From Cryobacterium cryoconiti (GTDB taxonomy: Bacteria > Actinomycetota > Actinomycetes > Actinomycetales > Microbacteriaceae), in the NCBI RefSeq assembly GCF_004403065.1, contig NZ_SOHA01000007.1, positions 1 through 34,538 of the forward strand: a stretch of DNA of 34,538 nucleotides, in the 5' to 3' direction. The notes below the pieces were generated by a model. That model worked only from the letters and a program-made list of their open reading frames with translations. It made no database searches and was not told the DNA's origin. This document shows positions 25,720 through 32,443 of this stretch, one piece after another. The translations under genes were made by a program, and so were the position numbers. Within the stretch, counting starts at the first letter, position 1, and each line of letters begins with the position of its first letter.

Positions 25720-26703
25720 ATGATCGACTGGGGAGCAATCTTTAGCAACGCAGCCGTCGAGCTGATCAGCCCGACCACCGCCGCCTACGCCCTCGCGGCG
25801 CTCGGGCTGGCGATCCACTTCGGATACACCGGCCTTCTGAACTTCGGCCAGGCCGGCTTCATGGCCCTCGGCGCCTACGGGTTCGCCATCTCCACCCTCA
25901 GCTTCGGCTTCCCCGTCTGGGGTGCCGTGCTGGTGGGGATCGGCGCATCCGTCATCTTCGCCCTGATCCTGGGTATTCCGACCCTGCGCCTGCGGGCGGA
26001 CTACCTGGCGATCGTGACGATCGCCGCGGCCGAGATCGTGCGCCTCCTGTTCACGACGAACACGTTCCAGGCCATCACCGGTTCCGCGAACGGGCTGAGC
26101 GGGTACAAGGGCGGTTTCGCCGGCCTCAACCCCATCCCCGAGGGCCGCTACGGCTTCGGCCCCTTCGAGTACAACGAGTACGACTGGTGGCTGCGCATCG
26201 TGGCCTGGTCGATCGTGGCTCTCGCCTGCCTGTTCACCTGGCAGATCATGCGCAGCCCGTGGGGTCGCGTGATCAAGGGAATCCGTGAAGACGAGGATGC
26301 CGTGCGCGCGCTCGGCAAGAACGTCTACTCCTACAAGATGCAGTCCCTGATCCTCGGCGGCGCGTTCGGCACGATCGCGGGCATGATCTTCGTGCTCCCC
26401 CGTGCCGTGGTGCCCTCGAACTATCAGACGTCTCTGACGTTCTTCATCTACGCGATCCTGCTACTCGGCGGCGCGTCGACGATCCTCGGGCCGGTCATCG
26501 GCTCGATGGTCTTCTGGGTGCTGCTCTCCTTCTTCTCCGGGTTCATCGCCCGTGCGGTGGAAGCCGGCTGGATTCCGTTCATGACCAGCATCCAGGCCGG
26601 CCAGCTGCGCTTCATCCTGGTGGGAGTGGCGATCATGCTCATAGTCATCTTCAGACCGCAGGGCATCTTCGGAAACAAAAAGGAGTTGGCCTTTGTCAAA
26701 TAA
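25720..26703 (+). CDS. livM: Branched-chain amino acid ABC transporter permease LivM
   Basis: This is the second permease of the livHMGF importer. The 327-residue protein has about 8-9 membrane segments, with family phrases LAIHFGYTGLLNFGQAGFMA (about residues 31-50), RLRADYLAIVTIAAAEIVRL (about 90-109) and the EAA-like cytoplasmic loop RSPWGRVIKGIREDEDAVRA that contacts the ATPases, followed by GKNVYSYKMQSLILGGAFG. It lacks the extra N-terminal domain found in LivH. The ATG at 25720 follows AGAAGGG, 11 bases after livH. Its 3' end overlaps the livG start by 11 bases. Confidence 0.95.
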   Translation: MIDWGAIFSNAAVELISPTTAAYALAALGLAIHFGYTGLLNFGQAGFMALGAYGFAISTLSFGFPVWGAVLVGIGASVIFALILGIPTLRLRADYLAIVTIAAAEIVRLLFTTNTFQAITGSANGLSGYKGGFAGLNPIPEGRYGFGPFEYNEYDWWLRIVAWSIVALACLFTWQIMRSPWGRVIKGIREDEDAVRALGKNVYSYKMQSLILGGAFGTIAGMIFVLPRAVVPSNYQTSLTFFIYAILLLGGASTILGPVIGSMVFWVLLSFFSGFIARAVEAGWIPFMTSIQAGQLRFILVGVAIMLIVIFRPQGIFGNKKELAFVK

Positions 26704-27607
26704 CACCGTTCCCAGCAACAAGCCGATCAAGTCGACCGACCTGCACATCGGCGAGGCCGAACCGGGCTGCAAGAAGCGCGACCCGATCCTGGTGGCCGAC
26801 GGCGTGAGCCGCACCTTCGGCGGGCTCAAGGCCGTCGATGTCGACCACGTGGAAATCCCCCGCGGAGCCATCACGGCTCTGATCGGGCCCAACGGGGCCG
26901 GCAAGACGACCCTGTTCAACCTGCTCACCGGATTCGACAAGCCCGACACCGGTTCGTGGACGTTCGAGGGCCGCCCGCTCTCGGGCATGCCCGCCTTCAA
27001 GGTGGCCCGGATGGGCCAGGTGCGCACCTTCCAGCTCACCAAGGCCCTCGGCCTGCTGACGGTCATGGACAACATGCTGCTCGGCGCCAAGGGCCAGGCC
27101 GGAGAGAACCTGTTCCGGGCGATCTTCCCCTTCTTCTGGCGCAAGCAGGAGGAGGCGAACAAGGCTCGGGCCATCGACATCCTCGAACGGTTCAAACTCG
27201 ACGCCAAGAAGGACGACTACGCCGCCAGCCTCTCCGGCGGGCAGCGCAAGCTGCTCGAGATGGCGCGGGCGCTGATGAGCGTGCCGAGCCTGGTCATGCT
27301 CGACGAGCCGATGGCCGGGGTGAACCCGGCACTGACGCAGTCGCTGCTGGACCACATCCTGAACCTGAAATCAGAGGGCATGACGGTGCTGTTCGTCGAG
27401 CACGACATGCACATGGTTCGCCACATCGCCGACTGGGTCATCGTCATGGCCGAGGGCCGGGTGGTCGCCGAAGGCGACCCGCACGAGGTGATGCGCAATC
27501 CCGCCGTGATCGACGCCTACCTGGGCCAGCACCACGACGAGGACCTCGGCGAGGATCCGGCCGCCGAATCAGAACATGTCGAAGCCATTAAGGAGCTGCT
27601 CGAGTGA
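26693..27607 (+). CDS. livG: Branched-chain amino acid ABC transporter ATP-binding protein LivG
   Basis: This is one of the two ATPases of the importer. The 304-residue protein has Walker A GPNGAGKTT, Q-loop at VRTFQLTKAL, the signature LSGGQRKLLEMARAL, Walker B LVMLDEPMAGVNP and switch His in LFVEHDMHMV. The TTG start at 26693 follows AGGAG with a 7-base spacer and lies within the end of livM. The N-terminus has an extra stretch of about 30 residues before the fold, and the C-terminal tail after GQHHDEDLG is Glu-rich and unusually acidic for this family. It shares a GTGA overlap with livF. Confidence 0.95.
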   Translation: MSNNTVPSNKPIKSTDLHIGEAEPGCKKRDPILVADGVSRTFGGLKAVDVDHVEIPRGAITALIGPNGAGKTTLFNLLTGFDKPDTGSWTFEGRPLSGMPAFKVARMGQVRTFQLTKALGLLTVMDNMLLGAKGQAGENLFRAIFPFFWRKQEEANKARAIDILERFKLDAKKDDYAASLSGGQRKLLEMARALMSVPSLVMLDEPMAGVNPALTQSLLDHILNLKSEGMTVLFVEHDMHMVRHIADWVIVMAEGRVVAEGDPHEVMRNPAVIDAYLGQHHDEDLGEDPAAESEHVEAIKELLE

Positions 27608-28374
27608 CGAACACTAGCCCTGCCGCCGCACCGGCCTACGCACCCACCGGGCAGCCCGTCGTCGAGGTCAAGACCGTGACGGCCGGCTACCTGCCGGGCG
27701 TCAACATCCTCAACGCCTGCTCCCTGACCGCCTACGACGGCGAGCTGATCGGGATCATCGGCCCGAACGGCGCCGGCAAGTCCACGCTGCTCAAATCGAT
27801 CTTCGGCCAGGTCAAGGTGCGGGAGGGTGAGATCCTGCTGCGCGGTGAGAACATCACCAACCTCAAGGCGAACAAGCTCGTCGCCAAGGGTGTCGGGTTC
27901 GTGCCGCAGACGAACAACGTCTTCCCCACCCTGACCATCCAGGAGAACCTGGAGATGGGAATGTTCCTGAAGCCGAAGGGCCTGCACGAGCGTCTCGAAT
28001 TCGTCACCGAGATCTTCCCGGAGCTGAAGAAGCGGCTGCAGCAGCGTGCCGGGTCGCTGTCGGGCGGCGAACGCCAGATGGTGGCCATGTCGCGCGCACT
28101 GATGATGGGCCCGCACGTGCTGCTGCTCGACGAGCCGAGCGCCGGGCTCTCCCCGGTGCGTCAGGATGAGGCCTTCCTGCGCGTCAAGGAGATCAACAAG
28201 GCCGGCGTCACCACCATCATGGTGGAGCAGAACGCCCGCCGCTGCCTGCAGATCTGCGACCGCGGCTACGTGCTCGACCAGGGCCGCGACGCCTACACGG
28301 GCACCGGACGGGAGCTGCTGAACGATCCCAAGGTGATCGGTCTCTACCTCGGCACCCTCGGCCAGGACGACTAG
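27604..28374 (+). CDS. livF: Branched-chain amino acid ABC transporter ATP-binding protein LivF
   Basis: This is the second ATPase of the importer. The 256-residue protein has Walker A GPNGAGKST, Q-loop VGFVPQTNNVFPTLT, signature LSGGERQMVAMSRAL, Walker B VLLLDEPSAGLSP and switch region TIMVEQNAR (Gln and Asn where other ATPases have His, as usual for LivF). The first about 18 residues are an Ala/Pro/Thr-rich extension. The GTG at 27604 overlaps the livG stop (GTGA). A 16-bp hairpin terminator follows. LivF ends the plus-strand operon, with livK convergent on the other strand. Confidence 0.95.
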   Translation: MTNTSPAAAPAYAPTGQPVVEVKTVTAGYLPGVNILNACSLTAYDGELIGIIGPNGAGKSTLLKSIFGQVKVREGEILLRGENITNLKANKLVAKGVGFVPQTNNVFPTLTIQENLEMGMFLKPKGLHERLEFVTEIFPELKKRLQQRAGSLSGGERQMVAMSRALMMGPHVLLLDEPSAGLSPVRQDEAFLRVKEINKAGVTTIMVEQNARRCLQICDRGYVLDQGRDAYTGTGRELLNDPKVIGLYLGTLGQDD

Positions 28375-28415
28375 CCACAACTGCACAACCGCACGACACC
28401 GCACGACCTGCACAC

Positions 28416-28450
28416 AGAAGCGGCGCCCGAGATCCTCGGGCGCCGCTTCT
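28416..28450 (+). terminator. livHMGF terminator
   Basis: AGAAGCGGCGCCCGAG (28416-28431) and its complement (28435-28450) form a 16-bp perfect stem with a 3-base loop, 42 bases after livF. No T tract follows. Confidence 0.85.
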
Positions 28451-28461
28451 GCGTGCCCGGG

Positions 28462-28489
28462 GCGACGTGCCCGGTGCGACGTGCCCGGT
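28462..28489 (+). repeat. 14-base tandem repeat, two copies
   Basis: GCGACGTGCCCGGT is repeated exactly (28462-28475, 28476-28489), followed by the first four bases of a third copy. Confidence 0.8.
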
Positions 28490-28582
28490 GCGAGTTCGAC
28501 GGTTCCGATCGACTTCGCCACGTGCGCCATGCGAACTCGACCGAAGGTGCCGGATGCGAGCGGGGCGCGCGGCGCAGGTTTA

Positions 28583-28618
28583 GGAAGCGGGCGCAGGGTA
28601 GAACGTGCGCCCGCTTCC
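28583..28618. repeat. 13-bp inverted repeat
   Basis: GGAAGCGGGCGCA (28583-28595) is complementary to 28606-28618 with a 10-base loop. It lies between the two terminators; role unknown. Confidence 0.75.
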
Positions 28619-28717
28619 ACAGGGTGCGCCACGTCGCGAGGGTCGCGGGGGCGCGAGGGGCACGAGCGACGGATGCCGGGGTCGCCGCGGGCCCTGTGGC
28701 GGCGCTGGGCGCACGAA

Positions 28718-28745
28718 AAGGGCCCCGACCGAAGTCGGGGCCCTT
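28718..28745 (-). terminator. livK terminator
   Basis: On the minus strand AAGGGCCCCGAC, a TTCG tetraloop and the 12-base complement are followed by TTTTCG. It lies 35 bases after the livK stop. The UUCG loop makes it a strong intrinsic terminator. Confidence 0.9.
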
Positions 28746-28780
28746 CACGTGTCAGGGATCAGTCAGCAACTGATCACTGA

Positions 28781-30076
28781 CTAGTTGATGCGCTTGTACG
28801 TGTTGTCTTCGATGTACTCGTAGACGCCGATGGTTGCCTCGGTCGGGTCGCCGTTCTCGTCGAACGTGACCGGGCCGGAGAAGCCGTCGTAGTCGATCTG
28901 GTCGCCGGCCACGAGAGCTTCAGCAGCTGCCGCGAAGTCGGTGACGGTCTCGCCGTCGCCGGTTCCGCCCGAGACCTGGCGGAGGTACTTGGAGATGGAC
29001 TCACCCGAGACGTCGTTGCCCGCGAAGGCCGCCATCGCCACGAGCATGACGGCGTCGTAGGACTCGGCCGCGTAACTGAAGTCGGTCAGGGTGGGGTCGA
29101 TTTCCAGAAGACGGTCGGTGAAGTCACCGAGGGTTCCCACGTCGAGACCCGGCAGGGTGCCCTTGGCTCCGGTGATGATGCCGGCGTCGAAGTCCTTGCT
29201 GTAGTCGGCCAGGTTGCCGTCCACGAAGTAGAGGTTGCCACCGGGGTAACCGGAGCCGACGAGTGCAGGGGTGATGACCTTGGCCTGGTCGAACGTGATC
29301 AGCGCGATCGCGTCCGGGTTGGCGGCGGTCACTTCGGAGATCTGGGCCGCGAAGTTGGAGTCACCCTCGTTGAACAGCGACGTGGCGACGACCTCGCCGC
29401 CGGCAGCCTCGAAGGCCGCGGTGGTGGACTCGGCCAGGCCGGTGCCGTAGGAGTCGTTGAGCACGATCAGGCCGAGGGTGCTCTTGCCGTCCTCGGCGAT
29501 CTGGGTGCCCAGAACCTCGCCCTGCAGCAGGTCGGACGGGGCGGTGCGCCAGTAGAGGTCCTTGTCGGCGTACTTCGTGAAGTCCGCCGAGGTGTTGGCC
29601 GGGGAGAACTGCACGACACCGGCGCCGGTGATCTGGTCGATCACGGTCTTGGACACACCCGAGGACGCCGCACCGATGATCGCGGAGACGTCCTGCGAAA
29701 GAAGGTCGGTCACCGAACCGGTGGCGGTGTCCGTCGTGGTGTCGCCGGAGTCACGGAAGATGGCCTCGACGGTCATTCCGAGGTTCGCGTCGTTGATGTC
29801 CTTGACGGCCAGCGCGACGCCGGCTTCTTCGGGCGGGCCGAGGAAGGCCAGGGCGCCACTCTGGGGAAGGATGGTGCCGATCTTCAGGGTCAGGTCGCGG
29901 TCGCCGGCCTTGATGGCCTGGGCGTCTCCGCTCGCGGCGGGGGCTTCCGATTCAGCCGGATCTGCAGCGTTGCTGCTGCATCCGGTGAGCAGAAGTGCAC
30001 TGACGCCGACCATGGCGACTCCAGTGACGACTGCCCGGACTGAGCGGGAGGCCGAGGCCTTCGCGAATACGCTCAT
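28781..30076 (-). CDS. livK: Branched-chain amino acid ABC transporter substrate-binding lipoprotein LivK
   Basis: This is the extracytoplasmic receptor of the importer, a periplasmic-binding-protein type I (Peripl_BP_6) lipoprotein anchored to the membrane. The 431-residue precursor has a signal peptide with lipobox LLTGC, lipidated Cys at 33, and then a Ser/Glu/Ala linker. The mature protein begins LTLKIGTILPQSGALAFLGP (about 62-81) and has the two-lobed fold with hinge phrases such as LGLIVLNDSYGTGLAESTTA and AESYDAVMLVAMAAF, ending VGVYEYIEDNTY-like. GGAG lies 5 bases before the ATG at 30076. It lies convergent to livF on the opposite strand, with its own promoter upstream. The ligand is not certain: branched-chain amino acids, amides or urea are all possible. 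Confidence 0.95.
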   Translation of the reverse strand: MSVFAKASASRSVRAVVTGVAMVGVSALLLTGCSSNAADPAESEAPAASGDAQAIKAGDRDLTLKIGTILPQSGALAFLGPPEEAGVALAVKDINDANLGMTVEAIFRDSGDTTTDTATGSVTDLLSQDVSAIIGAASSGVSKTVIDQITGAGVVQFSPANTSADFTKYADKDLYWRTAPSDLLQGEVLGTQIAEDGKSTLGLIVLNDSYGTGLAESTTAAFEAAGGEVVATSLFNEGDSNFAAQISEVTAANPDAIALITFDQAKVITPALVGSGYPGGNLYFVDGNLADYSKDFDAGIITGAKGTLPGLDVGTLGDFTDRLLEIDPTLTDFSYAAESYDAVMLVAMAAFAGNDVSGESISKYLRQVSGGTGDGETVTDFAAAAEALVAGDQIDYDGFSGPVTFDENGDPTEATIGVYEYIEDNTYKRIN

Positions 30077-30130
30077 GTTGCTCCTTGGGAGTAGAGAATG
30101 AGAAATGACAGCGGTCGATTGACTACCGTT

Positions 30131-30148
30131 CTGTCACATTATTGACAG
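30131..30148. promoter_or_regulatory. Inverted repeat over the livK -10, possible operator
   Basis: CTGTCA-N6-TGACAG, with the livK -10 inside. Its position would let a bound regulator block the promoter. Confidence 0.45.
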
Positions 30149-30164
30149 GGATCGCACGAAACAA
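30136..30164 (-). promoter_or_regulatory. livK promoter
   Basis: On the minus strand TTGTTT (30159-30164) and TAATGT (30136-30141) are spaced 17 bases apart, about 60 bases before the livK ATG. The -10 overlaps the inverted repeat at 30131-30148. Confidence 0.55.
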
Positions 30165-30173
30165 GGCAACCGT

Positions 30174-30189
30174 GTTACATCCGTGTAAC
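30174..30189. promoter_or_regulatory. Inverted repeat upstream of livK, possible regulator site
   Basis: GTTACA-N4-TGTAAC lies just upstream of the livK -35 and between livK and the LivK-like gene. It could be an activator or repressor site; no regulator gene is adjacent. Confidence 0.4.
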
Positions 30190-30202
30190 GCAGACCCAAT
30201 CG

Positions 30203-30928
30203 TTACGATCGGCGGCCGGTGACTCCCGCATAGGCGATCTGTTGCGCATCGGCCATCGCGGCCGCACATTCTCCCCAGGAGGAGCAGCTCACCGACCCCG
30301 TGCTGACCTGGTCCATCCCGAGCGTGATCGAGGCTCCCCCGTCGTCGCCGGCCCGGGCAGCGGCGAGCGCGGTCAGGACAACCCCGTCGTAGGCCTCCCC
30401 GCCGCCGGCGGTGGCCGTCAGCCCGGGGTCGAGGGTGCGCAGGCGCGCCGCGAATTCCTCCCCGGCCTCCAGGGGCGTGCCGCCGTTCGCAAAATCACCG
30501 AGTGCCAGCAGCGTGACCGGCGCTGCGGCGATCGCGGCGGCCAGGTCGTCCGGGAAGGGAATGGTGGCGTCCCAGAGCACGACGTCGACGCCCCGGGTGA
30601 GCAGGTCGGTCAGGGAGTCCGCCGCGGCGACGGCGGAGTCACGGTGGATGAGCTCGATCGGAGTGCCGAGCACCCGGCCCTGCTCGGTGATCTCCCGGGC
30701 CGCCAGTTCGGATCCGGCCACCTGCGCGGCTCCGCTGGCGGCAGCATCGCCCGTCATCGGGAACAGGGTGCCGATGCGCACGGTCCCGTCGCCGGTCGGT
30801 TCGATCACGGCGGGGGCGGCAGAAGGCGTTGCGGCGACGGTTGGCGTCACCTGCGGCGCACAACCGGAGAGCAGCAGCACGCACGCAACCACTGCGATCA
30901 GGCTGACGGGGGTCGAAGCAGCGCGCAT
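30203..30928 (-). CDS. Short LivK-like lipoprotein lacking the middle of the fold
   Basis: This is a 241-residue lipoprotein with lipobox LLSGC and a short linker. It aligns by eye to the neighbouring LivK in two blocks. The first, VRIGTLFPMTGDAAASGAAQ, corresponds to LivK residues about 62-160. The second, LRTLDPGLTATAGGGEAYDG onward, corresponds to about 315-403. Roughly 150 residues between them, including most of the ligand-binding cleft, are absent, and the last about 30 residues are also gone. The reading frame is intact, with AAAGGA 7 bases before the ATG at 30928 and good codon use, so it looks maintained rather than decayed. It lies 47 bases after the RarD gene on the same strand. 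Ligand binding is doubtful; a decoy, partner or degraded relic are all possible. Confidence 0.75.
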   Translation of the reverse strand: MRAASTPVSLIAVVACVLLLSGCAPQVTPTVAATPSAAPAVIEPTGDGTVRIGTLFPMTGDAAASGAAQVAGSELAAREITEQGRVLGTPIELIHRDSAVAAADSLTDLLTRGVDVVLWDATIPFPDDLAAAIAAAPVTLLALGDFANGGTPLEAGEEFAARLRTLDPGLTATAGGGEAYDGVVLTALAAARAGDDGGASITLGMDQVSTGSVSCSSWGECAAAMADAQQIAYAGVTGRRS

Positions 30929-30975
30929 CCGGTTGTCCTTTCGCGTACGAGGTGCGCCACCGAGCGTAACCCGGC

Positions 30976-31944
30976 TCACGCGGGTTCGAGGGACGCACGC
31001 CGGGGAGCGCGACCGCTGAGGACCATGTCCGTGGTGAGAACGATCAGGGCCACCCAGACCAGGCCGAAACCGACCCAGCGTTCGGGCGGCATCGGTTCCC
31101 GGAGCACGAAGACGCCGACCAGGAACTGCAGGATCGGAGCGAAGTACTGGATCAGGCCCATGTATGTCAACGGCAGACGTCGGGCCGCCGCCGCGAAGAA
31201 GAGGAGCGGGACGGCGGTCACGATCCCCGTCGCCAGCAACCCCAGCGTGTGCCAGGTCGACAGGGTGCCGATGGTGAGGCCGGAGATCGAAGCCACCACG
31301 ATCAGCTGAACCACGGCGATGGGCGCCAGCCAGATCGTCTCGAGCGTGAGCCCGGCGACGGCGTCGACGTCGCGGCCCACCCGTTTCTTGATCAGGCCGT
31401 AGAAGCCGAAGGAGAAGGCGAGGACCAGCGACACCCACGGCAACGATCCGTAGCCGACGGTCAGCACGACCACGGCCCCGAGGCTGATGCCCACGGCCAC
31501 CCACTGCAGCAGGCGGAGCTTCTCCCCCAACAGAAGGACGCCGAGGAACACCGTGACGATCGGGTTGATGAAGTAGCCCAGCGCGGCTTCGACAACGTGG
31601 CCGCTCAGCGCGGCGAAAACGTAGGTCTGCCAGTTGACGAAGATCAGCAGCCCGGCCAGCCCCATGGTGAACACGATCCGGGGCCGTCGCAGCAGGCCGA
31701 GGAACGCACGCCACTTGCGGGTGACGGTGATCAGAAGCGCGCAGAAGACGAGGGAGAAGAGCACCCGCCACGCGACGATCTCGAAGGCGCCGCTCGGGGA
31801 AAGCAGCAGGAAGAAAAGCGGCAGCATGCCCCACAGGGCGTAAGCGAGGATCGCGTAGATCAGGCCCTTGCTCTGCTCCGACCGCACCGGCCGGGCTGCC
31901 CGGCCCCCTCGGGGTGTGCCAGGTGAGGACGGACCTTGCTCCAC
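30976..31944 (-). CDS. rarD: EamA family permease, RarD type
   Basis: This is a drug/metabolite transporter superfamily protein of the RarD subfamily, with two EamA repeats and 10 expected membrane segments. The 322-residue product has RarD signatures: KGLIYAILAYALWGMLPLFF (about 26-45), EIVAWRVLFSLVFCALL, the family-typical LIFVNWQTYVFAA, ALGYFINPIVTVFLGVLLLG and LTYMGLIQYFAPILQFLVGV. An N-terminal extension of about 25 residues is Arg/Pro-rich and cytosolic. The GTG at 31944 is the start used here; AGAAAGG lies upstream. RarD substrates are unknown (chloramphenicol sensitivity in E. coli). It lies 47 bases before the LivK-like gene, so both may share an mRNA. Confidence 0.9.
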   Translation of the reverse strand: MEQGPSSPGTPRGGRAARPVRSEQSKGLIYAILAYALWGMLPLFFLLLSPSGAFEIVAWRVLFSLVFCALLITVTRKWRAFLGLLRRPRIVFTMGLAGLLIFVNWQTYVFAALSGHVVEAALGYFINPIVTVFLGVLLLGEKLRLLQWVAVGISLGAVVVLTVGYGSLPWVSLVLAFSFGFYGLIKKRVGRDVDAVAGLTLETIWLAPIAVVQLIVVASISGLTIGTLSTWHTLGLLATGIVTAVPLLFFAAAARRLPLTYMGLIQYFAPILQFLVGVFVLREPMPPERWVGFGLVWVALIVLTTDMVLSGRAPRRASLEPA

Positions 31945-31968
31945 GGATGCGCCTTTCTTAACGAAGAA

Positions 31969-31999
31969 GAATCCCGGATGGCCAGGCCATCCGGGATTC
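31969..31999 (-). terminator. groES terminator
   Basis: GAATCCCGGATGGC (31969-31982) and its complement (31986-31999) form a 14-bp stem with a 3-base loop; the minus strand continues into TTCTTCGTT. It lies 19 bases after the groES stop, so the rarD gene should have its own promoter. Confidence 0.9.
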
Positions 32000-32018
32000 T
32001 ATCAATCAGTTCGTGAGA

Positions 32019-32315
32019 CTAGCGAACGACGACTGCGAGCACGTCGCGAGCCGACAGCACGAGGAGGTCCTCGCCACCGAACTTGACCTCGGTTCCGCCG
32101 TACTTGGAGTAGATCACCTTGTCGCCGACGGCGACGTCGAGCGGGATGCGGTTGCCGTTGTCGTCAATGCGGCCGGGGCCGACTGCGACAACTTCGCCCT
32201 CCTGGGGCTTTTCCTTGGCGGTGTCAGGAATGACCAGACCTGATGCGGTGGTCTGCTCTGCGTCGACCTGCTTGATGACGATGCGATCCTCGAGCGGCTT
32301 GATGGAGACCGACAC
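32019..32315 (-). CDS. groES: Co-chaperonin GroES
   Basis: This is the 10-kDa co-chaperonin that caps GroEL. The 98-residue protein has the standard layout: [20 protein letters not shown] (6-25) with the mobile loop [29 protein letters not shown] forming the roof, [17 protein letters not shown], and the closing [14 protein letters not shown]. The GTG at 32315 follows AGAGG with a 6-base spacer. No groEL follows; a terminator and rarD lie downstream, so GroEL must be encoded elsewhere. Two CIRCE-type operators and a promoter lie upstream, so it should be repressed by HrcA and induced by heat. Confidence 0.97.
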   Translation of the reverse strand: MSVSIKPLEDRIVIKQVDAEQTTASGLVIPDTAKEKPQEGEVVAVGPGRIDDNGNRIPLDVAVGDKVIYSKYGGTEVKFGGEDLLVLSARDVLAVVVR

Positions 32316-32344
32316 GGTTGACCTCTTTCTTAGCTAAGACATAG

Positions 32345-32371
32345 TTAGCAGACTCACAGCGAGAGTGCTAA
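32345..32371. promoter_or_regulatory. CIRCE operator 1 (HrcA site)
   Basis: TTAGCAGAC-N9-GAGTGCTAA. The CIRCE consensus is TTAGCACTC-N9-GAGTGCTAA; the right half is perfect and the left half matches 7 of 9. It lies just downstream of the groES -10. Confidence 0.9.
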
Positions 32372-32375
32372 GTCG

Positions 32376-32404
32376 AGTTTAGGGCGCATCTGGCACTCAC
32401 GCAA
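32376..32404 (-). promoter_or_regulatory. groES promoter
   Basis: On the minus strand TTGCGT (32399-32404) and TAAACT (32376-32381) are spaced 17 bases apart. The -35 lies in the spacer of the second CIRCE-like site and the -10 is immediately upstream of the first. Confidence 0.65.
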
Positions 32405-32423
32405 CGTGAGTGCCAGATGCGCC
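32383..32423. promoter_or_regulatory. 19-bp perfect palindrome with a second CIRCE-like site
   Basis: Positions 32383-32401 and 32405-32423 are exactly complementary around a 3-base loop (CAA). Inside lies CTGGCACTC-N9-GAGTGCCAG (32390-32416), with the CIRCE spacing and 7 of 9 matches in each half. It covers the groES -35 and lies in the -35 area of the divergent methyltransferase gene. Confidence 0.75.
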
Positions 32424-32431
32424 TGAGTTGA

Positions 32432-32437
32432 TAGGTT
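32432..32437 (+). promoter_or_regulatory. -10 element TAGGTT for leaderless methyltransferase transcript
   Basis: TAGGTT, then TGCACG (6 bases), then the ATG at 32444. No Shine-Dalgarno sequence is present. Confidence 0.6.
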
Positions 32438-32443
32438 TGCACG

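Larger units (their letters stand above)
28375..28780. other. Convergent intergenic region between livF and livK (406 bases, no gene)
   Basis: Two terminators flank a repeat-rich stretch holding a 14-base tandem repeat, a CGAGTTCG/CGAACTCG inverted pair (28491-28498 and 28532-28539) and a 13-bp stem at 28583-28618. Open frames here have no family similarity and run through the hairpins, so I call none. Confidence 0.75.

Noticed and set aside
28481..28780. Open frames of about 100 codons between livF and livK
   Set aside because: They cross hairpins and terminators and show only Arg/Gly/Ala-rich composition.
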